From the NCBI GenBank assembly GCA_949293255.1, contig CASFCL010000004.1:1-64000 (forward strand): DNA of 64,000 bases, in the 5' to 3' direction. The stretch is from an uncultured bacterium (GTDB taxonomy: Bacteria; Bacillota_I; Bacilli_A; RFN20; CAG-826). Below the pieces are notes generated by a model. That model was not told the origin of the DNA and made no database searches. It worked only from the letters and a program-made list of their open reading frames with translations. Positions 35,122 through 42,683 of this stretch are shown here, piece by piece (positions within the stretch are counted from its first letter, which is position 1; each line of letters opens with the position of its first letter). Position numbers and translations under genes: made by a program.

Positions 35122-36261
35122 TTATTCTTCAACTTTAACTTCTTTAGGAGTTTCTTTTTCTTCTAATTTTTTCTTTTCTCTTTGTTTAAATAAATCGCAA
35201 ACAAAATATAAAACTCCGGCAATTAAGAACATGACAAGTGTTCCAACATATCCTCCAACAAATGGAAGTCTAATAAATTCTTCGTTGCTACAATTTATAC
35301 CAATTACAAGTCCAAGCATTACTGCTCCAGAAATAAATAATAAAATGTAAGAAACTTTATAATCTTTTGTATAAACTCCATACACTGTTGAAGCAAATAA
35401 ACCAATTAAACTTACTCCATAAAATACAAAACATAAAACAGCTACATTGCTACTCATACAAAAATATGGATAAATTCCATCATTAAATGTATTTAAATAA
35501 GGAACTCCGCCATTATAATAAGATACTAATGAAGTATTTAAGAAAGTAATTAATGATATAAAGATTAAAAATGCAGCAATTGATCGAATGATTTTATAAG
35601 CTAAGCCTTCTTGATGTAAAACTAAAACAAAAGCATATTTTAAGAAAGTATAAATAAATAAGAAAGCAAGTAAGGCTGCTGGAGCAACTCCAACTGCTCC
35701 ACTTATTCCAAAACTAACAACAATTAAAAATACATATGTAAAGATTTGGAAATCGACAAATTTAATATTTTCTTTTTTAAATAATGAAGTAACACCTTTT
35801 CCAAGCATTACAACACCATTAATAATGAATAAAACTTGAACAATTATAGTTAAAATAAAGATTCCATTAATTAGTTCACCATAAGTTCCTCTTGAAATTA
35901 AGTTACTTAAACCAATAATCGAACTATTATGTCCAAGTGAAAACCAATTTGCAAAAGGTAAAGAGATCGAAAGAATAGCTAAAATAATATAAATTAAACC
36001 CATGAAGTAAAGTTCAGTTAATTTAATAATTTCAGTATCTTTCTTATTTGCTTTTTCTTTATCTACTTTTTTTGTGAAAACTTTATGTTCAGCATCAAAT
36101 CCACATTTTGAACAAACTTGAGTGCCCTCAACTAATTTTTCACCACATTTAGGGCAAAATTTTGCAGGCTTTTTCTCAACTTCTTCAAATTTTTCTCCAC
36201 AATAAGAGCAAAATTTTGCATTTTCATTGTTCTCTTTCTTACATTTTGGACAATTTTTCAT
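35122..36261 (-). CDS. Zinc-ribbon multi-pass membrane protein
   Basis: This 379-residue protein starts with two zinc ribbons, NCPKCKKENNENAKFCSYCG and KFCPKCGEKLVEGTQVCSKC. They are followed by a basic linker and about nine or ten membrane helices (from about 85 to 362). It ends in a Lys/Glu-rich tail. The arrangement zinc-ribbon plus membrane domain is common in uncharacterised Firmicutes membrane proteins. Its function is not recognised. AAAGGAG lies before the ATG, and it overlaps pepT by 4 bp, so it is cotranscribed. Confidence 0.8.
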   Translation of the reverse strand: MKNCPKCKKENNENAKFCSYCGEKFEEVEKKPAKFCPKCGEKLVEGTQVCSKCGFDAEHKVFTKKVDKEKANKKDTEIIKLTELYFMGLIYIILAILSISLPFANWFSLGHNSSIIGLSNLISRGTYGELINGIFILTIIVQVLFIINGVVMLGKGVTSLFKKENIKFVDFQIFTYVFLIVVSFGISGAVGVAPAALLAFLFIYTFLKYAFVLVLHQEGLAYKIIRSIAAFLIFISLITFLNTSLVSYYNGGVPYLNTFNDGIYPYFCMSSNVAVLCFVFYGVSLIGLFASTVYGVYTKDYKVSYILLFISGAVMLGLVIGINCSNEEFIRLPFVGGYVGTLVMFLIAGVLYFVCDLFKQREKKKLEEKETPKEVKVEE

Positions 36262-37463
36262 AGAATGTCTCCTTTATAAAGTTCTTTAAGTATATCTACC
36301 ATCAGTTTCATTTGAGTTAATGAAACAAATTCAAATCTTCCATGAGGATTATAATCTCCGTTTCCTAAATTTGGACAAGGTAATCCCATATAAGTGATTC
36401 TTGCTCCATCAGTTCCTCCTCTAATTGGAGTGTATTTTAACTTTGTTTTTGTATTCATATAAGCAGAGTTAACCATTCTTATTGGAGTTGAATCATTTAA
36501 AAAATATGTATTCATATTTCTATATTCTTCTTTAATATTTATTAAAATATCGGCTTTTGGGAAGGTTTTTAGTACTAAATCACGAGTTTTCAACATTAAG
36601 TTTTCTTTTTCTTGAAGTAAAGAATAGTCGTGATCTCTAATAATAAATTCCATTTTTGCATATTCAACATTTCCTTTAATTGAGGATAAATGAATAAAGC
36701 CTTCATACTTTTCGGTCATGAATGGAGTTTTTGAAAGTGGTAATAAACTTGCATAATAAGCAGCAATTAATCCAGCATTTACCATTACATCTTTAGCATC
36801 TCCTGGATGAACTCCTAAACCTTTAACTTCAACAACTGCTGAAGAAGCATTGAAGTTTTCAAAATTTGCTTCATATATGCTTCCTCCATCAAGAGTATAT
36901 GCAACATCAGCTTTTATTTTTTTAACATCAATGTGGTCGGTTCCACATCCAATTTCTTCATCAATTGTAAAACAGATCGCTAAATTGTAATTAAATTCAT
37001 CTTTATGAGCGATATAGTATTTTAAAAATTCAAAAATTATGACAATTCCGGCTTTATCATCTCCACCAACTAAATGATCGCCATCACTAACAAGTAAATC
37101 TTCTCCAATTACTTCATTTAAACAAGGAAAATAGGATGGAGCAAGTTTATATTTGTCGTTTAAAACAATTTCTTTTCCATCATAATTTTCAATGATTTTT
37201 GGATTTTTTAAACCGCCATCTAAATCAGGAGAAGTGTCCATATGTGCGATTAATGCGATACTCTTTGACTTTTTATTATCAACAAAAGCATAGATATATC
37301 CACTTTTAGAATGTTCAATATCTTCTACTCCAAGTTCTTTTAAATCCTCAACAAGCATTTTTCCAAATTCAATTTGTGAAGCTGAACTTGGAACACTAGT
37401 TGATTCTTCATCTGATTTTGTATTGAATGCTATATATTTTTTAAATCTTTCAATAATATCCAT
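36258..37463 (-). CDS. pepT: Peptidase T (tripeptide aminopeptidase)
   Basis: This 401-residue M20B metallopeptidase releases N-terminal residues from tripeptides in the cytoplasm. Zinc ligands are visible in IALIAHMDTSPD (HxD), VGGDDKAGIVII (GGDDKAG) and FTIDEEIGCGTDHI (catalytic Glu and E ligand), then YTLDGGSIYEANFENF (DGG). The C-terminal HGRFEFVSLTQM supplies the final His ligand. Length and motif order are canonical. It ends overlapping the zinc-ribbon membrane gene and follows the hypothetical 37.5 kb gene by 1 bp. Confidence 0.96.
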   Translation of the reverse strand: MDIIERFKKYIAFNTKSDEESTSVPSSASQIEFGKMLVEDLKELGVEDIEHSKSGYIYAFVDNKKSKSIALIAHMDTSPDLDGGLKNPKIIENYDGKEIVLNDKYKLAPSYFPCLNEVIGEDLLVSDGDHLVGGDDKAGIVIIFEFLKYYIAHKDEFNYNLAICFTIDEEIGCGTDHIDVKKIKADVAYTLDGGSIYEANFENFNASSAVVEVKGLGVHPGDAKDVMVNAGLIAAYYASLLPLSKTPFMTEKYEGFIHLSSIKGNVEYAKMEFIIRDHDYSLLQEKENLMLKTRDLVLKTFPKADILINIKEEYRNMNTYFLNDSTPIRMVNSAYMNTKTKLKYTPIRGGTDGARITYMGLPCPNLGNGDYNPHGRFEFVSLTQMKLMVDILKELYKGDIL

Positions 37464-37464
37464 T

Positions 37465-38082
37465 TTAATATCCTAAAAACTCCAAATAAATGTTTCTAAA
37501 ATCATAGCTAAGGCCAGTGGCTGATGAACTTAATGATGCTCCTTTTGTTAATTTAAAAGTTAATAGTGAATTTGATTCAGAAATTTCAAATAATTCTCTA
37601 TAAACCATGATATAAAGAGAATAATATCCATAATTATCTAAAACATATTTTTCTTTTACTTCATCATCGATTGATAATTCAAATTCGGGGGTTCCTAAAA
37701 TTGAACTATCGTTAGCGTCTGTTCCTTTAACATCTATCGAAATGTAAAAAGAAAGTCTAACAGCATAGTGTTCTAATTGAATTTGATCATTATCAGCAAA
37801 AATATCAGATAAATTATATTCAAATTTGGCTTCGTCATCGGTATTGGCTGTAAAATTACTAATTACATAATATTTATCAGGATTAATCGTATTTTGATAA
37901 TCGTCAGTATAGTCACTTAATCCTGTGACATCTTGATTTCCTTTATACCGTCTATAATGAGGGGTGGATGCATAAAAAACAGAAAATAAAACAATTCCCA
38001 AAACAATAAATATTGCCCCAGCTGATATTGTTGCAATTAAAGGTATGTTTTTAAGATTAAATTTCTTATTTTCTTGTTCCAT
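37465..38082 (-). CDS. Hypothetical membrane-anchored extracellular protein
   Basis: This 205-residue protein has one N-terminal helix (about 15-38, PLIATISAGAIFIVLGIVLF) that follows a short basic cytoplasmic part. The rest is presumably extracellular, with a beta-rich region (YAVRLSFYISIDV, FELSIDDEVKEKYVLD). No cysteine or lipobox is seen, and it matches no family I recognise. GGAGAG lies before the ATG. It stands between the ATP-grasp gene and pepT on the same strand, separated by 18 bp and 1 bp. Confidence 0.7.
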   Translation of the reverse strand: MEQENKKFNLKNIPLIATISAGAIFIVLGIVLFSVFYASTPHYRRYKGNQDVTGLSDYTDDYQNTINPDKYYVISNFTANTDDEAKFEYNLSDIFADNDQIQLEHYAVRLSFYISIDVKGTDANDSSILGTPEFELSIDDEVKEKYVLDNYGYYSLYIMVYRELFEISESNSLLTFKLTKGASLSSSATGLSYDFRNIYLEFLGY

Positions 38083-38100
38083 AAATCTCTCCTTGCTTGT

Positions 38101-38982
38101 CTAAATTATAGCACTTATAAATTGAGCATACAATTTAGCGACATTTACCTCACTTACCTTTTCAATTTCTTGGAAGAAAGCATTACTATTAACTTCGCAA
38201 ATTAAATATTCACCATTTTTTATCAAAATATCGATTCCACAATAGTCTAAGCCTAAAATTTTTGTAACTTTTAAGGCAATTTCTTCAATTTTTTCATTAA
38301 TTTCATATTTATAGCCAATTCCACCATGACCAATATTACTTCTAAAGTCTTTTTCATTTTTTCTTAACATGCTAGCGATAACTTTATTGTTCAAAACAAT
38401 TACTCTAATGTCGGTTCCACTACTTTCTTTAATATATTCTTGAATTAAAAATGATTGATCTTTGTACTTTTCAATATATTCTAAAAGCATCTTATGGTCT
38501 TCAATTAAATATACATTTGCACCTAAAGACCCATAATTCAACTTAAAAACACATGGAAAAACAATAGTTTTTTCAATTTTTTCGATATATTTTTCATCAA
38601 TTCCTCTATCTTTTGAATAACATAAAAGAGATGGGAAAGTTATTGGCATTTTTATTCCGTTTTCGCTTAAAAGAAGATGAGTTAAAAATTTATTATCGCA
38701 AGCTTCAATTGCTTTTGATGAATTTTTAACTCTTACTCCAGATTTTTCGATCATTCTTGAAATTAAAGTATCTTTATCATTAAAAATAACCAAATCATAT
38801 TTCTTAATTTCATCATTGTTAATGTGATCGCCATCAATATAAATAAAAAGTTCGCTAGTTTTTTTAATATCGACATCAATATTTAAATTTTTTAGCTCTT
38901 CTTTTAGTCTATTTCCTTGATAAAGATATGATTCTCTATCATTAAAGCTATTTATTACGATTAAAACTTTGCCCTTTTTCAT
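38101..38982 (-). CDS. ATP-grasp protein, RimK-like
   Basis: This 293-residue ATP-grasp enzyme of the RimK/alpha-L-glutamate ligase type has an N-terminal preATP domain (MKKGKVLIVINS). ATP-grasp motifs include FPCVFKLNYGSLGANVYLI (P-loop-like), FLIQEYIKESSGTDIRVIVL, RSNIGHGGIGYKYE and the metal-binding YCGIDILIKNGEYLICEVN. RimK-type enzymes ligate amino acids to carboxylates of proteins or small molecules (ribosomal S6 glutamylation, cofactors, peptides). The acceptor is not evident from neighbours. Confidence 0.88.
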   Translation of the reverse strand: MKKGKVLIVINSFNDRESYLYQGNRLKEELKNLNIDVDIKKTSELFIYIDGDHINNDEIKKYDLVIFNDKDTLISRMIEKSGVRVKNSSKAIEACDNKFLTHLLLSENGIKMPITFPSLLCYSKDRGIDEKYIEKIEKTIVFPCVFKLNYGSLGANVYLIEDHKMLLEYIEKYKDQSFLIQEYIKESSGTDIRVIVLNNKVIASMLRKNEKDFRSNIGHGGIGYKYEINEKIEEIALKVTKILGLDYCGIDILIKNGEYLICEVNSNAFFQEIEKVSEVNVAKLYAQFISAII

Positions 38983-39055
38983 AAACTCTAAATATTATAC
39001 ATAAAATATTTACTAAATGAGTTAAAACTTCTTAAAAGATATATAATATTAAGGT

Positions 39056-39862
39056 ATGAAACTTAAATATCTTATCGATGCTCACGCCCATTTAGGATAT
39101 TGGCCCACTTTAAAAGAAGCTAAACATAATTTATTAGCTTCAACCAAGAGACATCATGTTAATTTTTGTCTTGTAAGTTTTGATGGTAGCGAATTTAAAA
39201 ATAACAAAAGAGATAAGCATATTGATCCTGTTATTCAAGGTTCCAAAAAATGTTTAAATTTTTGTAAAAAACATAAAGGCTTTGGAATGCTAGTTTGGAT
39301 CAAACCTCGATTTGAAAACCCAATTCAAGAAATCGATAAATTCATTGAGGAAAATAGAGAATATATTTATGGGATAAAATTTCATCCCACAACCTCCAAA
39401 TTAAGAATCACTTCAAAGAAGTTAATTCCTTATTTTAATGTTGCTGAAAAATACAATTTACCTATCCTTGTTCACACTGCAATGGATGAGTATTCTTCCA
39501 TTATTTATCTCAAAAAGGCTGCAGAACTCCATCCAAATTTAATTTTTGTTGCTGCACACATGGAATTATTTTCAGATAATAAATACACATTAAATATTAT
39601 GAGAAATCAAAAAAATATTTATGTTGATACCGCTTGGGTTGATATGAAGATAGTTAGACTTATGAAAAAATATAACTTAATGGATCGAATTATGTTTGGA
39701 ACCGATAATCCAATTGATGGATTATATACATTAGAAAACCCAACTTATATAAAATACTATCGAAATTACATAAAGTTGGGTTATAACGACTATCAAAAAT
39801 TAATGTATCTTAACGCAATGAATGTTTATAAAATTCCTTTAGAAAAATTGACCAAAAAATAA
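39056..39862 (+). CDS. Amidohydrolase family protein (TIM-barrel metal-dependent hydrolase)
   Basis: This 268-residue protein has the amidohydrolase_2 (COG2159) fold. The metal motif DAHAHLGYW (HxH) is near the N terminus, GIKFHPTTSKL is in the middle, ILVHTAMDEYS supplies a further His, VAAHMELF another, and FGTDNPIDG the final catalytic Asp. Family members are decarboxylases or hydrolases of small cyclic or aromatic compounds, or of unknown substrates. The ATG is 8 nt after TATAAT (39042-39047), and no usable ribosome site is seen, so the mRNA is probably leaderless. It overlaps the convergent gene by 24 bp. Confidence 0.83.
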   Translation: MKLKYLIDAHAHLGYWPTLKEAKHNLLASTKRHHVNFCLVSFDGSEFKNNKRDKHIDPVIQGSKKCLNFCKKHKGFGMLVWIKPRFENPIQEIDKFIEENREYIYGIKFHPTTSKLRITSKKLIPYFNVAEKYNLPILVHTAMDEYSSIIYLKKAAELHPNLIFVAAHMELFSDNKYTLNIMRNQKNIYVDTAWVDMKIVRLMKKYNLMDRIMFGTDNPIDGLYTLENPTYIKYYRNYIKLGYNDYQKLMYLNAMNVYKIPLEKLTKK

Positions 39863-40123
39863 TTTTAAATAATGGATTCCAGAGCAACTATCTCCACAGG
39901 CTCCGCCTCCATCACTATTTCCTTGTAAAGCATTTAAAATAATTACAACAACAGCTAATATAACAACAAGAGCAAGTAAAACAATTAAAGTAATTGTCAT
40001 TGCTTTTGAAGGTTTATCTTTTTCTACGACTGGTTCGGTATTTTCAAGTTTTTCTTCATTATTTTCAGCACTTATTTCTTCTACTTTTTCTTCTTCTACT
40101 ACATCAATCTTTTTTTCTTCCAT
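39839..40123 (-). CDS. Small membrane protein with acidic N terminus
   Basis: This 94-residue protein has a strongly acidic N-terminal segment (about 1-38, Glu/Val/Asn-rich), then one membrane helix (about 43-66, MTITLIVLLALVVILAVVVI). A glycine/cysteine tail (GGGACGDSCSG) and a hydrophobic C terminus (IHYLKLFFGQFF) follow. The two cysteines of CGDSC could form a disulfide or metal site. No family is recognised. AGAGG lies at the proper distance from the ATG. Its 3' end overlaps the amidohydrolase gene by 24 bp. Confidence 0.6.
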   Translation of the reverse strand: MEEKKIDVVEEEKVEEISAENNEEKLENTEPVVEKDKPSKAMTITLIVLLALVVILAVVVIILNALQGNSDGGGACGDSCSGIHYLKLFFGQFF

Positions 40124-40158
40124 AATGACCTCTATAAAAAATAATAAATAATTATATA

Positions 40159-40989
40159 CTACTCAGGAATTTTGTCTTCACTAATTTTTTTCGGTTTTTC
40201 AATTAAAGATATATCCTTATTCATCGCTGCACCTCTTACAGGGAATTTTAAGGATAAAGATAAGGCAACTAAGACAATTAAAGCATCAGTAAACGAATCA
40301 AAAAATCCTAAAAGGTTTCTACATGTATAAACTAAAACAAAGTCAATTTGATAAACAAAAGTAAAAACTAAACTTGAAATTGGAATTTTAAATAAAAAAT
40401 ATGTAAGGAATACTGAAGTAATAATACTTGTAATATTATAAGAATTATTTAATTTATTCTTATTAAATTTATATTTAACAATAAATATTCCCGAAATGAA
40501 CGCAATTGATATAACCCAAATTGCAACTATTAAAGTAATTCTTACCCATGGCTCAAGATGATAAATTCTTCCTGAATAATAACTTGGTAATTGATCGTTT
40601 AATCCTAAAAATATAGTAAGTCCAATTGATAAAGCAGCTAAAATAACTGACAAAACAACAGGATATTTCACTTCTACCTTAGTTTTTGTAAGAATTTTAT
40701 AAATTAAATAAGGCATTAATCCACCTAAAGATGAAGCAATTGTAAATAAAATATTAAATTCGCCTTGAGGGAAAGCTAAAGCTCCAATTATATCTCCAAA
40801 AGTTCCTACAATAAGACCAAAAATAGGACCTAAATAGAAACTTGAAAAAGCTACTACACTACTTGCTAATGAGAGTTTTAAAAAAGGAACTCCTCCAAAA
40901 TAAGGAATCGATAAAAATCTAGAAAGAATGATAAATATTGCAATCATCAAGCTAGAAAAAGAAATTTTATAAAGTAACGACATTTTCAT
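40159..40989 (-). CDS. ECF transporter S component, folate family-like
   Basis: This 276-residue membrane protein has about six to eight helices. The region FSSLMIAIFIILSRF followed by VPFLKLSLASSVVAFSSF and LGPIFGLIVGTFGDIIGALA matches the substrate-binding fold of folate-type S components (FolT family), where the first loop and helix 3 bind the vitamin. It is longer than typical FolT (about 180-230 residues) because of a cytoplasmic tail of about 30 residues. It would use the EcfA1A2T module encoded upstream. No riboswitch is seen. The ligand is not proven. Confidence 0.82.
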   Translation of the reverse strand: MKMSLLYKISFSSLMIAIFIILSRFLSIPYFGGVPFLKLSLASSVVAFSSFYLGPIFGLIVGTFGDIIGALAFPQGEFNILFTIASSLGGLMPYLIYKILTKTKVEVKYPVVLSVILAALSIGLTIFLGLNDQLPSYYSGRIYHLEPWVRITLIVAIWVISIAFISGIFIVKYKFNKNKLNNSYNITSIITSVFLTYFLFKIPISSLVFTFVYQIDFVLVYTCRNLLGFFDSFTDALIVLVALSLSLKFPVRGAAMNKDISLIEKPKKISEDKIPE

Positions 40990-40994
40990 CTTTT

Positions 40995-41450
40995 TTACCT
41001 CTTTGTAACTTTTGCAACCTCTCTTTCAACATCTCTTTTCTTAATAGTTTCTCTTTTATCGAAATTTTTCTTACCTTTAGCTAAAGCAATTTCAACTTTA
41101 CAGAAACCTTTTTTTAAATAAAGTTTTGTTGGAATAATTGTGTAACCATCTTTGATTATTCTTTGTTCATATTTTCTGATTTCTTGTTTATGCATTAAAA
41201 GTTTTCTTTTTCTTAACTCATCATGATTAAAAACTGTACCTTTATCATATTGAGCAATGTTCATGTTGATAATAAAGGCTTCGCCATCTCTAATTACTAC
41301 ATAAGCATCGTTAAGATTTACATTATTTAAACGAACTGATTTAATTTCAGTTCCCGTTAATTCAATTCCACATTCTAAAAAATCACTTAAGAAGTAATTA
41401 AATCCTGCTTTTCTGTTATTTGTTACAACTTTTATTCCTTTTTGCTCCAT
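40995..41450 (-). CDS. smpB: SsrA-binding protein SmpB
   Basis: This 151-residue partner of tmRNA is needed for trans-translation and ribosome rescue. The beta-barrel segments VVTNNRKAGFNYFLSDFLEC, IELTGTEIKSVRLNNVNLND and DGEAFIINMNIAQYDKG are canonical. So are the C-terminal KGFCKVEIALAKGKKNFDKR and the basic helix RETIKKRDVERE. The start at 41450 is chosen because it gives the usual N terminus; an upstream TTG adds eight residues. No clear ribosome site precedes it. It follows the flavodoxin gene by 10 bp. Confidence 0.96.
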   Translation of the reverse strand: MEQKGIKVVTNNRKAGFNYFLSDFLECGIELTGTEIKSVRLNNVNLNDAYVVIRDGEAFIINMNIAQYDKGTVFNHDELRKRKLLMHKQEIRKYEQRIIKDGYTIIPTKLYLKKGFCKVEIALAKGKKNFDKRETIKKRDVEREVAKVTKR

Positions 41451-41460
41451 ATATAAATAA

Positions 41461-42009
41461 TTAAGAGTTAACAATAGTTTTTCTATTTAAAATTACTCTA
41501 TGATAAACATCGACCATTCGATCAAGATTTGATGAGCTAACAAAATTAAGTGGGGTTGATAATCTTTCTTTTAAAAGTTCAACATCGACACCTTGATTTT
41601 GTTTTGAAGCCATTTTCAATCCTAACATCATCATTTTTCTTTGAAGTGGTTTCATTCTTTGAAGATCCATACCTCCTTGGAGGAAGTAAAGTCTCACATG
41701 ATAAAATTCAAGACCATTTGCTGCGATAACATTTTCTCTTTTTTCATCGTCGAGAGGTTGAATTCCGACTGCAAAGATAAAAACATCTTTATCTTCCATT
41801 AAATCATAATGTTTTAAAAATTTATTTAATCCTAAAATGACATTATTTCTTAAAGGTCCACCATAAAAAATTATGTCAGATTCTTTAATAAGTTTTTTAT
41901 TTAACTTTTCGATAGGAACGACTGTTGCATCGTTAACTCTTCTATTTAAAATATCGGCATATTCTTTAGTAAAACCTGTGTTTGTTTTATATACAATAAG
42001 TGTTTTCAT
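41461..42009 (-). CDS. Flavodoxin-like protein (protoporphyrinogen-oxidase-like fold)
   Basis: This 182-residue protein opens with the flavodoxin FMN-binding signature TLIVYKTNTGFTKEYADILN and contains DIIFYGGPLRNNVILGLN and DVFIFAVGIQP, typical of the flavodoxin_5/HemG-like group. It is probably a small FMN electron carrier. The start at 42009 lies 10 nt after TATAAT (42020-42025), leaving a leader of only about 3 nt. It is divergent from the metal-efflux operon, sharing the 42.0-42.1 kb region. Physiological partner is unknown. Confidence 0.8.
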   Translation of the reverse strand: MKTLIVYKTNTGFTKEYADILNRRVNDATVVPIEKLNKKLIKESDIIFYGGPLRNNVILGLNKFLKHYDLMEDKDVFIFAVGIQPLDDEKRENVIAANGLEFYHVRLYFLQGGMDLQRMKPLQRKMMMLGLKMASKQNQGVDVELLKERLSTPLNFVSSSNLDRMVDVYHRVILNRKTIVNS

Positions 42010-42062
42010 ACTGCTCAAGATTATATCATTAATAATTTTTAAAAAAAATAATATATTACCTC

Positions 42063-42092
42063 TTGTCAGTTGAATAGTTGTTCAACTATAAT
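42063..42092 (+). promoter_or_regulatory. Promoter and ArsR-type operator of the metal efflux operon
   Basis: TTGTCA (-35, 42063-42068) and TATAAT (-10, 42087-42092) are separated by 18 bp. The spacer is occupied by the dyad AGTTGAA-6-TTCAACT (42068-42087) and the nested ATAGTT-4-AACTAT (42074-42089), typical of SmtB/ArsR operators. Metal-free ArsR should sit across the promoter and block transcription. Confidence 0.85.
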
Positions 42093-42115
42093 ATTTATCG
42101 TTAGGAGGAGAAATT

Positions 42116-42463
42116 ATGTTTACAGACATTCCAACAATTCTAAACGAACAAGAAGTTAAATTGGCTAAAAAGCAATTATTAAAGGATGAATTAATTTATC
42201 AAATTAGTGATTTCTTTAAAATTTTTGGTGATTCAACAAGACTCAAATTACTTTGGGCACTTGATAGTAAAGAATTATGTGTTGGTGATTTATGCAATGT
42301 CCTTAATATGACAAAGTCAGCAATATCTCATCAGCTCAAATCCTTAAAAGCGGCTAACTTAGTTAAATATAGAAAAGTTGGAAAAAATGTTTTGTATTCT
42401 CTTTCTGATAACCACGTGAGAATTATTATTGAAACAGCAAGAGAACATTTAGAGGAGAAATAA
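42116..42463 (+). CDS. ArsR/SmtB-family metal sensor repressor (CadC-like)
   Basis: This 115-residue winged-helix repressor contains DSTRLKLLWALDSKELCVGDL. ELCVGDL keeps the first cysteine of the CadC alpha-3 site but has Gly in place of the second, so only one Cys remains there. The C-terminal helix SDNHVRIIIETAREHLEE has D-x-H-x10-H-x2-E spacing, matching the zinc sensor alpha-5 site of CzrA/SmtB. This suggests Zn(II) or Co(II) as inducer rather than Cd/Pb. It is the first gene of the operon and is autoregulated by the operator just upstream. AGGAGGAG precedes the ATG. Confidence 0.93.
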   Translation: MFTDIPTILNEQEVKLAKKQLLKDELIYQISDFFKIFGDSTRLKLLWALDSKELCVGDLCNVLNMTKSAISHQLKSLKAANLVKYRKVGKNVLYSLSDNHVRIIIETAREHLEEK

Positions 42464-42466
42464 TTT

Positions 42467-42679
42467 ATGGTACTTAGATTTAAATTTGAAGGAATCGACT
42501 GTGCAAATTGTGCACAACAATTAGAAACAAAAATTAATAACCTTGAATTTGTTAATAACTGCAAGATTAATTTCTTTACAGAAAAAATGATTTTAGACAT
42601 CAAAGAAGAAGACAAATTACAAAAAATAGTTAAGATTTGCAAGGATTTTGAAGACGGAGTAACTTTAACAAAGTTATAA
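42467..42679 (+). CDS. Heavy-metal-associated (HMA) domain protein
   Basis: This 70-residue single-domain protein of the ferredoxin-like HMA fold carries the metal-binding loop GIDCANCAQQLE (CxxC). It binds soft metal ions and in many organisms is fused as the N-terminal domain of P1B ATPases. Here it is a free protein encoded between the repressor and the ATPase, 3 bp after the former and 4 bp before the latter. It probably acts as the detached metal chaperone or regulatory domain of the pump. Confidence 0.9.
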   Translation: MVLRFKFEGIDCANCAQQLETKINNLEFVNNCKINFFTEKMILDIKEEDKLQKIVKICKDFEDGVTLTKL

Positions 42680-42683
42680 ACCT